A stretch of 64,000 bases of DNA from Sphingobacterium mizutaii (GTDB lineage: Bacteria; Bacteroidota; Bacteroidia; Sphingobacteriales; Sphingobacteriaceae). Positions 54,045 to 62,597 of the stretch are shown here, piece by piece. The notes beneath the pieces are model-generated. The model ran no database searches. It saw nothing but the letters and a program-made list of their open reading frames with translations, and was not told where the DNA came from. Made by a program: the position numbers and the translations under genes. Numbering within the stretch: the stretch's first letter is position 1; each line of letters starts with the position of its first letter. The stretch lies in NCBI RefSeq assembly GCF_900187125.1, contig NZ_LT906468.1, positions 2,356,001-2,420,000 of the forward strand, in the 5' to 3' direction.

Positions 54045-56903
54045 TTAGAGCTCCAAAAGGAACTCCGTAAGGTTCTTGTTGGTCGGCAAATTCAACTTCT
54101 TTCGAAGTCTGTACCTGCGGATTTCAACCCCGCGGGTACTGATGTTCAGAAGGGAAGCTATTTCCTTACTGGACATATTTAATCTCAGATACGCACAAAG
54201 TTTCAGGTCATTGGGTACCAAACCCGGATAATCAGATTTCAGCTTCTTGAAGAAGTTCTCATGGGCCTCATTAAAGCTTTTCTCAAACAGATCCCAATCG
54301 CGGTCATCACTATGTGCCTCATCGATCAGTTTATTGACCTTGCGCAATTGATCATGGCTCAATTTATTCCCGCTGGAATCATTCAGGTTGGTCAATTCAT
54401 GATGGAGGTTGTTGAGCATCTCATTTTTATAGACAATGTTCATCGCTGCATTGGCTAATTCTCTATTCTTGCTTTCCAATTCTTGCTCCAACTGCAGATT
54501 CTTTAGGGAGATCAATTTTTTCTCATTGGCAGCTGCCTCACGCGCCATACGTTCTTCTTGCTCCTCCAACAATTTCTTCTTCAGCTTACGTTGATGCTCT
54601 AACAGTCGGTTTTCATACCATTTCTTCCCGAAGTATATCAATACGGCTAATGCGATGAAATAAGCCAGAATAGCTGGCCAACTCCAGTACCAGGGTGGCA
54701 ATACCTTAAAAGAGACAGATGTAATCTCAGATTTTACGCCATTCGGAGTAATCGCCCTGACCTGGAAGATATAACTACCAAAGGGTAGATTCGTGAAATC
54801 TTTAAATGCAATCTCTTCCCATGATGACCAAGATTCGGTATAACCTTCCAGATAATATTGGTATTTCAATGGAGAGGAGGAATACCATGCTGATGCAAAT
54901 GAGAACCTGATGTTATTTTCCTTATTAGGAATCTCAAGTTCATCATAAATTGAATATGGCTCAGATGTTGTATTCCAAATACTTGTAATCATCGGTTTTG
55001 GAATACTTTGCTGCAAAGGATACTGATTGAAATAAAGCGCAAACCCATTATCTAAACCAATAAGGGAGAGGTTCTCATTCACGTTTAATACCTGCTCATA
55101 ATCGTTCATCATTCGCCCTTTCAGGGAATTCCATGAATTGGAATCAATCTTTAGCTTTCCATCACTTAAGAACTGGATCTTCGCTAGATGCGATTTCTTG
55201 ATAAACCAATATTCATTATTATTGATAGGAATGATTTTATTGGATGAAGCAAAGCTTGCCAATTGGGTATTTAATTCCTCATAAGGTTTAAATGCCCTCA
55301 GGATATTATCATACAAGTAGAACCCCGAATCACTGGCAAAAACTATGTTATTGGCCAAATTAAAGATCCCATGTAGTTTGCTGTCCTTTGGCAATCCATT
55401 ATTCTCCAGTTTGAATTCCAAGGCATCTTGGTAGTTGGGACTGAGCTTAAAACTGAATACATTCTGCGAATTGCTCAACCAAAAGCTTTCCGGACCAATC
55501 TGCATAATATTCCGGATTGGGTCCTTTTTATAGGAAAACTGCTTCACAAAGCTGGCTGAAGGATCACTCTCCATCAAACCTACGCCTGTATAATTTGCCT
55601 GCAACCAATATTTTGAATCTCGGATCGCTAAGAAATCCCATGCACCGGTTACGGTAGATACCTTGCGTAAGGTATTCCCCTCAACAACAAAAGTTCCATT
55701 ATTATGGCCACAGATCAATTGTCCTTTAATGTTTGCCAACTTCCATACTTGCCCTTGCGAATTGGGCACAATCCTAAAATTTAAGGATTTATAATCATTG
55801 ACACCTTGCCAATCGCTGACAAATAGGCCTTGGTTGGTCCCCAAGTAAATCTTATTGTCAAATATTATAGAACTGTAAACCGTCCCAATATTACCCGTCA
55901 AATCCGAATAATAATACAAAGGGCTATTGATATCGATCCGGTCAATACCATTATCCAATCCAACCCACAGGTTCGATTGCTTATCTACAGCAAGGCTTAG
56001 AACTGTGTTATTCTGCAGTCCATTGTTTTTATTGATGTGCTGAACGATTTCCCCAGACTGGTTGACTATGATTACGCCATTCTGGATTGTTCCAAAAGCA
56101 TATTGGTTTCCAAAAAGCTTGACCGCATTATTGATCTGATATTTCTTTAAGAGATCCTGTGCTTCGGTTCCCCAAGGTTCCATGCTACCATCAGCATTCA
56201 TCTTGAAAACCCCATTGCGATCTGTCCCAATCAATACTTCATTGGAACTATAGGGCAACATAGCTAAAATATTATACCCTAACAACTTATGTTTATCCTT
56301 TACAGCGATTAATTTACTCTCATTCCATTCATGCAGGCCGGAAGGGAGTTGCTCAAAATACATTTTCCCATTCACTTGGAAGCCAAATAAAAAAGGTTCT
56401 CCATTAGCTGTGATGGTTTTGATTTGATTGTTTTGATAAAGATAACTTTTGGAAAAAGTATGGAAGTAAATCTTTTCGCCATCAATAATGATTCGCCAGA
56501 TTTCATCATTTTTTAGAGACTGCTGATCTTTGACAAGGCCAGAAAGGCTGCTGTATTCCATTTTGCCATATTGGGAGCGAGTCCAATAGCCAAATTCTCC
56601 TGCACCACCCACAAATATCCTTCCCGTAGGATCGATATTAACGCTTCTTAAGCCAGCATGGTTCTTCATCCGATACAATTCCCATTCCTGACCATCAAAT
56701 TGCAGCAGACCCTCTGTATTTGCAGAATAGATCATTCCTTCTGGACTAACAGCAATACCCCAGTTTTGATTGCCCGCATGATATACTGTCTTGCTGTATT
56801 GCTTCACGAATGGCGATCCAACACGAGGGATATCCTGACCAATTGACTCGACAAAATGACCAGCAATAAATAAGAAAACAAGGAAATACTTAATCAGCTT
56901 CAT
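54045..56903 (-). CDS. Membrane-spanning propeller/Y_Y_Y/LuxR one-component regulator
   Basis: 952 residues from the ATG at 56901-56903 (MKLIKYFLVFLFIAG signal). Order: periplasmic two-component-regulator propeller repeats (about 30-650; GLLQFDGQEWELYR, SLAVDKQSNLWVGLDNGIDRI), Y_Y_Y domain (about 670-745; FTNLPFGSYIFQVRAITPNG), membrane helix (about 750-772; WSWPAILAYFIALAVLIYFG), coiled coil, and a C-terminal LuxR-type HTH (LNMSSKEIASLLNISTRGVEI). It has no histidine kinase or receiver domain. It is transcribed toward susC and is the likely glycan sensor of the locus. Confidence 0.92.
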   Translation of the reverse strand: MKLIKYFLVFLFIAGHFVESIGQDIPRVGSPFVKQYSKTVYHAGNQNWGIAVSPEGMIYSANTEGLLQFDGQEWELYRMKNHAGLRSVNIDPTGRIFVGGAGEFGYWTRSQYGKMEYSSLSGLVKDQQSLKNDEIWRIIIDGEKIYFHTFSKSYLYQNNQIKTITANGEPFLFGFQVNGKMYFEQLPSGLHEWNESKLIAVKDKHKLLGYNILAMLPYSSNEVLIGTDRNGVFKMNADGSMEPWGTEAQDLLKKYQINNAVKLFGNQYAFGTIQNGVIIVNQSGEIVQHINKNNGLQNNTVLSLAVDKQSNLWVGLDNGIDRIDINSPLYYYSDLTGNIGTVYSSIIFDNKIYLGTNQGLFVSDWQGVNDYKSLNFRIVPNSQGQVWKLANIKGQLICGHNNGTFVVEGNTLRKVSTVTGAWDFLAIRDSKYWLQANYTGVGLMESDPSASFVKQFSYKKDPIRNIMQIGPESFWLSNSQNVFSFKLSPNYQDALEFKLENNGLPKDSKLHGIFNLANNIVFASDSGFYLYDNILRAFKPYEELNTQLASFASSNKIIPINNNEYWFIKKSHLAKIQFLSDGKLKIDSNSWNSLKGRMMNDYEQVLNVNENLSLIGLDNGFALYFNQYPLQQSIPKPMITSIWNTTSEPYSIYDELEIPNKENNIRFSFASAWYSSSPLKYQYYLEGYTESWSSWEEIAFKDFTNLPFGSYIFQVRAITPNGVKSEITSVSFKVLPPWYWSWPAILAYFIALAVLIYFGKKWYENRLLEHQRKLKKKLLEEQEERMAREAAANEKKLISLKNLQLEQELESKNRELANAAMNIVYKNEMLNNLHHELTNLNDSSGNKLSHDQLRKVNKLIDEAHSDDRDWDLFEKSFNEAHENFFKKLKSDYPGLVPNDLKLCAYLRLNMSSKEIASLLNISTRGVEIRRYRLRKKLNLPTNKNLTEFLLEL

Positions 56904-56990
56904 ATTCTTAAGACTCCAAATATAACAAAAGCTACTTATGAACATTGAAATTCTCATTGGCTACTTAAGGGAAATTCATTTAATTTGTAT

Positions 56991-57797
56991 ATGTTGAAGT
57001 TCGCAAACGCTAAAATTAACCTCGGTTTACACATTCGTAGTAAAAGGCAAGATGGATACCATGAACTGGAAACGATATTCTATCCAGTCAAGATCTATGA
57101 TGTCTTGGAAATCCTCCCAGCAGAAAAGCCAGAGCTCCAAATCTGGAATTCAGAACTGCTTGCAGATGAGCAAAACCTTTGTCTACAAGCGTTCCGCTTA
57201 CTGCAACAGGACCATCAAATTTCTCCCGTTAAAATCCATCTCTTAAAGAACATTCCAATAGGCGCAGGTCTTGGAGGCGGATCTTCTGACGCTAGCTCAA
57301 CCTTAGAACTTTTAAACGATTACTTCAAGTTAAACTTAAGCAGAGCAACCCTTAAAGACTATGCAGCAAAACTAGGAGCAGACTGTCCGTTCTTCATTGA
57401 CAATAAAGCCATGTATGCCGAAGGGATAGGAACTGACCTCAGCGAAATTCAACTTGACCTGAGTCCATATAAAATTGTGGTAGTTAAACCAGACATCCAT
57501 ATCTCGACAGCCGAAGCATATAGTCGAGTAAGCCCAATGATCCCAAGTGTAGACCTAAGGGAAGCGATCAAACTTCCTATCCAAGATTGGAAATATCATA
57601 TTATCAATGATTTTGAAATCTCGCTTTTTGACCGGTATCCACTGATCGGAGATATTAAAGCAAAGCTTTATGAAAAAGGAGCTATCTACGCTTCAATGAG
57701 CGGTTCAGGCTCCTCAGTGTTCGGGATATTTGAAGACACAAAAAACTTAAATGAATTAAACAAATACGGTAAAGTATTTATGCCAGTTGAATTATAA
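56991..57797 (+). CDS. ispE: 4-diphosphocytidyl-2-C-methyl-D-erythritol kinase
   Basis: GHMP-family kinase of the non-mevalonate isoprenoid pathway. 268 residues from the ATG at 56991 (MLKFANAKINLGLHI); a TTG two codons earlier is disregarded. Motifs: ANAKINLGLHI, KNIPIGAGLGGGSSDASSTL (ATP-binding loop) and YASMSGSGSSVFGIF. Single gene, divergent from the regulator. Confidence 0.95.
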   Translation: MLKFANAKINLGLHIRSKRQDGYHELETIFYPVKIYDVLEILPAEKPELQIWNSELLADEQNLCLQAFRLLQQDHQISPVKIHLLKNIPIGAGLGGGSSDASSTLELLNDYFKLNLSRATLKDYAAKLGADCPFFIDNKAMYAEGIGTDLSEIQLDLSPYKIVVVKPDIHISTAEAYSRVSPMIPSVDLREAIKLPIQDWKYHIINDFEISLFDRYPLIGDIKAKLYEKGAIYASMSGSGSSVFGIFEDTKNLNELNKYGKVFMPVEL

Positions 57798-57873
57798 AAA
57801 AACATAATCCACTGGCATAAACATATTTTTTTTCAGCATCGATAGGCAATCAAATATTGACTATTGCCCCAAG

Positions 57874-57908
57874 TCTAAATACTAAATACTAGATACTAAA
57901 TACTACTT
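57874..57908. repeat. Seven-base tandem repeat (ACTAAAT type)
   Basis: Five units: tctaaat, actaaat, actagat, actaaat, actactt, ending two bases before the stop codon of the minus-strand LOG gene. Same period as the arrays at 13.3 and 15.3 kb but a different unit sequence. Confidence 0.85.
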
Positions 57909-57909
57909 A

Positions 57910-58644
57910 TTAAATTGCCTTTTTCTCACCCAAGATCCAGTTCGGTTTAGGCTCCTTAAGTTTAATGATCTTATTGCTATCAGCGTATTTTAGGATATGC
58001 ATTGCGGCTTCCGTAATATCATCGGTAAAAAGCAGCAAATCTTGATCCTCAGGGCTGATAGTCTTTGCTTCAATCATCATGTCAACATGTTCTTTGATGT
58101 TTTTATGATAATCCATACCCATAATAACGATCGGAAATTGAGAAATCTTTTTCGTTTGGATAAGGGTTAGAGTTTCAAAGAATTCATCAAGGGTTCCAAA
58201 ACCACCGGGCATAATGACAAAAGCAAAAGAATATTTGCGGAGCAATTCTTTTCTAACGAAGAAATAATCAATATTAACGAACTTATCCATATATGGATTA
58301 TGTTTTTGCTCATGGGGCAGGACGATATTGCAACCTACCGAATTACCATCTACATCCTTAGCACCACGATTTGCAGCCTCCATAATACCTGGTCCGCCGC
58401 CGGTCATAATGGTAAAACCCTGGTCAGCTAGTTTCGCTGAAAGCTCACGTGCTTGAACATAATAGGGATGATCCTCCCCAAAACGTGCTGAACCGAAAAC
58501 AGTAACACATGGCCCTACGAAATGTAAGGTCCGGAAACCTTTCATAAATTGAAATACCACTCCGATGGCATATTTCAATTCATTCCATCTTCCTCGAGCT
58601 CCTTTCAGGAAGCTAATTTCCTCACGGACAAACTTATTACTCAT
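57910..58644 (-). CDS. LOG-family (TIGR00730) Rossmann-fold protein
   Basis: 244 residues. LOG signatures: MTGGGPGIMEAANRGA and MPGGFGTLDEFFETL (PGGxGTxxE), with FVRKELLRKYS between them. Characterised LOG proteins are cytokinin-activating nucleoside-5'-monophosphate phosphoribohydrolases; the wider SLOG superfamily also contains nucleotide-ligand sensors of conflict systems. Its start overlaps the ATP-cone nuclease stop by 8 bp, so the pair is translationally coupled, which hints at a shared nucleotide-related task rather than stand-alone metabolism. Confidence 0.88.
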   Translation of the reverse strand: MSNKFVREEISFLKGARGRWNELKYAIGVVFQFMKGFRTLHFVGPCVTVFGSARFGEDHPYYVQARELSAKLADQGFTIMTGGGPGIMEAANRGAKDVDGNSVGCNIVLPHEQKHNPYMDKFVNIDYFFVRKELLRKYSFAFVIMPGGFGTLDEFFETLTLIQTKKISQFPIVIMGMDYHKNIKEHVDMMIEAKTISPEDQDLLLFTDDITEAAMHILKYADSNKIIKLKEPKPNWILGEKKAI

Positions 58645-59479
58645 GTTCTAAAGGGCTATTAATTAATTCGTTTGCCTCCATCAATATAAGCTTTTGTTTA
58701 TCTTTTGCTACTTGGATCTTATCTAGGATCTGTGGAGACTTAACCAGGTCCTTGACCAAAATACATTGAAATTTCAGCAACATCGCTTTATCTTGCTCTG
58801 AGATGTTGGTCAAACAGGTCACTGGATATTCTGCATTGCTATCTACTCTTTTTTTCAGACTACTGCCTCTAGGGTAATCCCAAGACAGTAAATTAACTTT
58901 ATAATAATTTCCAAAAGCAATAGAATCTGAGGTAAGATAGGCGTTGGTCACCAACCATCCATCTGTAAATTCATGGTTTTGATTAAAAAAATGATAGGAA
59001 ATTCCTGTGATATCCTCTTTTCTTGATTTGAAGTACATCGGAGTAGTTACCGATATTTTTGCATCTGCATCATTTCTGAACTTACACTCAATCGCCAACA
59101 TTTCATTCCCTTTTAATGCCACCACATCGATCTCATGGCTTACCGCATGACCTTGTACGGTCTGTCCGGTCACGGCCTCATAGCCATCCTCCTGAAATAA
59201 TCGCGCAATCCACTTCTCAAAATAAAACCCTTCAGGGCCTAATTCGCGGATAGCACGCTTCAGGCTATAGCGGGCAGCGTAGGAGTTTTTCTTGCCTCGC
59301 AGCGCATTAAAAGCCATTTCATATAATTCTTTGGTCGGGATTCCATCGTATACTGAACCTTTAATAGATTCATAGACCATATTGACTTCTTGATCATTAG
59401 CTCCAGATCGGGATAAGGAGCGACGTAATGCTGTTTCATCAAAAGGCACCAGCTCACCTGAATATTTTTTTACGCGCAT
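58637..59479 (-). CDS. ATP-cone domain fused to PD-(D/E)XK (Mrr-like) nuclease
   Basis: 280 residues. N-terminal ATP-cone (about 1-85; VKKYSGELVPFDETALRRSL, the nucleotide-sensing fold of ribonucleotide reductases and NrdR). Then a restriction-endonuclease-like domain (about 85-200): FEKWIARLFQEDGYEAVTG, HEIDVVALKGNEMLAIECKF, giving Glu88, Asp118, Glu131 and Lys133 as the probable active site. The last ~80 residues (about 200-280) are helical and unassigned. Coupled by 8-bp overlap to the LOG gene. Reading: a nuclease gated by ATP/dATP or a related nucleotide. Confidence 0.85.
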   Translation of the reverse strand: MRVKKYSGELVPFDETALRRSLSRSGANDQEVNMVYESIKGSVYDGIPTKELYEMAFNALRGKKNSYAARYSLKRAIRELGPEGFYFEKWIARLFQEDGYEAVTGQTVQGHAVSHEIDVVALKGNEMLAIECKFRNDADAKISVTTPMYFKSRKEDITGISYHFFNQNHEFTDGWLVTNAYLTSDSIAFGNYYKVNLLSWDYPRGSSLKKRVDSNAEYPVTCLTNISEQDKAMLLKFQCILVKDLVKSPQILDKIQVAKDKQKLILMEANELINSPLEHE

Positions 59480-59597
59480 GTTTTTCTTTTCTGCTTGAAT
59501 TTACAAATATTAATGGCTGAAACACAAAATTTATACCTAACTGGAAACATTTTAATTTTTCAATCGTTATATTGTAAAGGAATAAATTTCGAAAATT

Positions 59598-59891
59598 ATG
59601 AGCGGTATTTTAAATTTTGCAATAGACAAAGTAAAAACTAGACTAGAAGAATCCTGCGAATATGGCAATGTAGGAACATCAGAACGTATATTATCAGTAA
59701 TTGCTGGTGGTTTTATTATCGGCATGGGTGCAAGGAAACTTTTCAAGAACCCTATAACGGCGTTTTCTGGAATTACCCTAGGCGGTGCTTTGGTCCTGAG
59801 AGGTGTCACCGGAAGTTGCCCTATTAAAGAAGCTATCGAAGAAAAGAAACCCGAAGCAACAGTTATTGAACATAGATATTTTGTGAAATAA
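59598..59891 (+). CDS. DUF2892 small membrane protein
   Basis: 97 residues with two hydrophobic segments (ILSVIAGGFIIGMGARKLF and ITAFSGITLGGALVLRGVTG) followed by CPIKEAIE. This matches DUF2892, a small inner-membrane family often near rhodanese or stress genes. Function unknown. Divergent from the ATP-cone nuclease gene, 118 bp between starts. Confidence 0.8.
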   Translation: MSGILNFAIDKVKTRLEESCEYGNVGTSERILSVIAGGFIIGMGARKLFKNPITAFSGITLGGALVLRGVTGSCPIKEAIEEKKPEATVIEHRYFVK

Positions 59892-59911
59892 ATTTCACAA
59901 TTATTTTTACG

Positions 59912-59939
59912 ATCGGTTTCATTTAATAATGAAACCGAT
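59912..59939 (+). terminator. Terminator after DUF2892 gene
   Basis: Perfect 12-base arms 59912-59923 and 59928-59939 with a TAAT loop followed by eight or more T. Confidence 0.92.
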
Positions 59940-59957
59940 TTTTTTTAATCCATTTTT

Positions 59958-60641
59958 ATGAAAAAAATAGTCGTATTTACAGGTGCTGGAATATCAGTAG
60001 AGAGTGGTTTACCTACATTTAGAGGGTCAGATGGACTTTGGGAAGGACATCGCGTCGAAGATGTAGCAACACCGGAGGCTTGGGAAAAAGACCCTGAATT
60101 GGTTCAAAACTTCTATAATAAAAGGAGAGCAGATTGTATAGCTGCTGAACCAAACCACGCCCATAAAAAACTCGCTGAATTGGAGAAAGATTATGATATC
60201 ACTATTATCACCCAAAATATCGATGATTTACATGAACGTGCTGGTAGTAGCAAAATACTGCATCTACATGGACAAATCAGAAAAGCCCAATCTTCCTTAA
60301 ACCCGAATTTAATCTATGATATTGATGGAGCTGACATCAAAGATGGGGATCTGTGCGAACTAGGTTCTCAGCTTCGGCCACATGTGGTATGGTTTGGAGA
60401 GGCTGTCCCAAATATGGTTGAAGCTTATAAAGTCGCTAGGCAAGCAGATGTCTTCGTGACCATAGGAACTTCCTTACAAGTATACCCGGCAGCAAACCTC
60501 TTATATGAAACCAAACCTGACTGTAAGCTCATCCTGATCGATCCAAATGCTGAACAATATCGCGTACCACCAGTCGTAATTAAAATTGCAGAAAAAGCCA
60601 GCGTAGGAGTGGAATATTTGGCAAAATATCTCACAAAATAA
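59958..60641 (+). CDS. cobB: SIR2-family NAD-dependent deacylase (class III)
   Basis: 227-residue sirtuin. NAD-binding GAGISVESGLPTFRG, catalytic TQNIDDLHERAG and HLHGQ (His104). Tyr53 and Arg56 in FYNKRR are the pair that marks SIRT5-like (class III) enzymes able to remove succinyl and malonyl groups. The usual four zinc cysteines are absent (only one Cys lies in that stretch), a known variation of some class III sirtuins. Preceded by a terminator, so it has its own promoter in a very short gap. Confidence 0.93.
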   Translation: MKKIVVFTGAGISVESGLPTFRGSDGLWEGHRVEDVATPEAWEKDPELVQNFYNKRRADCIAAEPNHAHKKLAELEKDYDITIITQNIDDLHERAGSSKILHLHGQIRKAQSSLNPNLIYDIDGADIKDGDLCELGSQLRPHVVWFGEAVPNMVEAYKVARQADVFVTIGTSLQVYPAANLLYETKPDCKLILIDPNAEQYRVPPVVIKIAEKASVGVEYLAKYLTK

Positions 60642-60736
60642 AATTTTGTACACATATATAACTACACTATATATCAATACATTATATAATTTTATTTCAA
60701 TAATTAGTTATTATTAAACTAAAAGTTCATCACAAA

Positions 60737-60778
60737 AAAAACCTGTAAAGCCAAATATTATTTGGATTACAGGTTTTT
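60737..60778. terminator. Bidirectional terminator after sirtuin gene
   Basis: Outer 12-base arms 60737-60748 and 60767-60778; inner arms 60751-60756 and 60760-60765 extend the stem. A run at left, T run at right; serves cobB and the converging small gene. Confidence 0.85.
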
Positions 60779-60829
60779 CATTTTTTAAATAGTAAATAAT
60801 CAGATATTTACAGTATTTATGTAAACTCT

Positions 60830-61075
60830 TTATTGATATTTGTTGTAAGTTTCAATGATAGCTGATCTCATTTGTACAAATAGGTCTAAAACCTTCTTCA
60901 TAAACTCTTCATCGAGCATTTCAAAAACTCCATTAACTCCACCTACAACATCAACCTCAGCTATTTTATAAGACTGCTCCAATGTCCCTTGTTCAAACTT
61001 GATGATAAACTTTTGGTTCATCCCGAAGATGCTGATCTTACAATCAGGATGTGGCAACTCAGCTAGTACTCGCAT
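60830..61075 (-). CDS. Small conserved protein, unknown function
   Basis: 81 residues, no signal peptide. Segments PDCKISIFGMNQKFIIKFEQG, SYKIAEVDVVGGVNGVFEML and a C-terminal helix KKVLDLFVQMRSAIIETYNK. It looks like a small Bacteroidota-specific protein; no domain name can be given. It lies downstream of gdhA on the same strand but after that gene's terminator, so it is probably transcribed separately. Confidence 0.7.
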   Translation of the reverse strand: MRVLAELPHPDCKISIFGMNQKFIIKFEQGTLEQSYKIAEVDVVGGVNGVFEMLDEEFMKKVLDLFVQMRSAIIETYNKYQ

Positions 61076-61104
61076 ATCTATTCTAGTATATTATGAAATA
61101 AAAA

Positions 61105-61132
61105 AAGTTCTGGCCTATATAAGCCAGAACTT
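61105..61132 (-). terminator. Terminator after gdhA
   Basis: Perfect 10-base arms 61105-61114 and 61123-61132 with an 8-base loop and an A run at left (U tail on the minus strand). Confidence 0.88.
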
Positions 61133-61155
61133 CAAAAATATAAATTATTACTATT

Positions 61156-62490
61156 CTAAACGACTCCTTGGGCTTTCATTGCTTCTGCAACTTTAATAAA
61201 GCCTCCAATATTGGCACCTCTTAAGTAATTGACATAACCAGTCTGTTCCTTTCCGAAACGAACACAGGTCTTATGGATATTCTCCATGATCAATTTCAAA
61301 CGATGGTCTACTTTCTCGGGTGACCATTGTTGGCCAATTGCATTTTGTGACATTTCCAATCCTGAAACCGCAACACCACCAGCATTCGCTGCTTTACCAG
61401 GTCCAAAGTGGATCTTAGCTTGATGGTATACCCGGATGGCCTCAGCTGTTGAAGGCATATTGGCACCCTCAGCAACGATCGTACAGCCATTTTTAACTAA
61501 TTTCTTGGCATCAGCCTCATTTATTTCATTCTGTGTCGCGCATGGTAATGCTATATCACATTTAAATTGCCAAGGATTTTCCTTTGCATGGTATGTTGCT
61601 GATGGATATTTTTTGCTAAACTTAGCCAACTCACGGCCTAGGGTAGCTACATAAGTCAATTTCTCTAATGTAAATCCTTCTTTATCATAGATTGTCCCCT
61701 GGCTATTTGATAAAGTGATCACTTTGGCGCCTAGTTGGATTGCTTTTTCTGCAGCATAATAAGCTACATTACCAGCTCCGGAAATACTGATCGTTTTTCC
61801 TTCAATGCTTTCGTTGTTGTAATCCAATACGCATTGCACAAAGTAGAGTAGTCCATAACCCGTAGCTTCTGGACGTATATAAGAACCTCCCCATTGTGTA
61901 CCTTTTCCAGTTAATACTCCAGAGAAGTTGTTCTGTAATCTTTTGTATTGTCCAAATAAATAACCGATTTCTCTCGTTCCTACACCGATATCTCCAGCTG
62001 GAACATCTGTTTCTGAACCGATATGTCTTTGCAATTCCGTCATGAAACTTTGGCAAAATCGCATGATCTCATTGTCCGACTTACCTTTAGGATCAAAATC
62101 TGAACCTCCTTTACCACCACCAATAGGCAGGCCTGTCAAGCTGTTTTTGAAAACCTGCTCGAAAGCCAAGAACTTCAAGATGCTCAAATTTACATCTGGA
62201 GCAAATCTCAATCCGCCCTTGTATGGACCGATGGCAGAATTCATCTGAACACGATAACCGCGATTTACTTGAATCTGATTCTTATCGTCCAGCCAAGCAA
62301 CTCGAAAGGAAACAACACGTTCCGGCTCGACCATACGCTCCAGGATCTTGAGATCAACAAAATCTTGTCTGTTTTCACTGATATATGGAATTAAATCTTC
62401 CACTACTTCGGTAACGGCTTGTAGAAATTCAGGTTCATTCGGATTGCGCTGATCTACTTGTTTAATGAAATTCTTAAAATTAAGGGACAT
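61156..62490 (-). CDS. gdhA: Glutamate dehydrogenase (probably NADP-specific)
   Basis: 444 residues. Reversible amination of 2-oxoglutarate. Substrate site: GPYKGGLRFAPDVNLS, LPIGGGKGGSDFDPKGKSD, PAGDIGVGTREIGYLFG; Rossmann domain ISGAGNVAYYAAEKAI; C-terminal ANAGGVAVSGLEMSQN. The length and these motifs fit the hexameric bacterial GdhA of the NADP type; cofactor is inferred, not shown. Single gene with its own terminator. Confidence 0.95.
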   Translation of the reverse strand: MSLNFKNFIKQVDQRNPNEPEFLQAVTEVVEDLIPYISENRQDFVDLKILERMVEPERVVSFRVAWLDDKNQIQVNRGYRVQMNSAIGPYKGGLRFAPDVNLSILKFLAFEQVFKNSLTGLPIGGGKGGSDFDPKGKSDNEIMRFCQSFMTELQRHIGSETDVPAGDIGVGTREIGYLFGQYKRLQNNFSGVLTGKGTQWGGSYIRPEATGYGLLYFVQCVLDYNNESIEGKTISISGAGNVAYYAAEKAIQLGAKVITLSNSQGTIYDKEGFTLEKLTYVATLGRELAKFSKKYPSATYHAKENPWQFKCDIALPCATQNEINEADAKKLVKNGCTIVAEGANMPSTAEAIRVYHQAKIHFGPGKAANAGGVAVSGLEMSQNAIGQQWSPEKVDHRLKLIMENIHKTCVRFGKEQTGYVNYLRGANIGGFIKVAEAMKAQGVV

Positions 62491-62597
62491 TTATTATAAA
62501 ATAATTATTTGATTCATCGCAATATTACCAAAAATTCTAGAAAAATGCCAATATTTTATGTTTTTAATCAACGCATTTAATTCCTTAATTTTATTTC

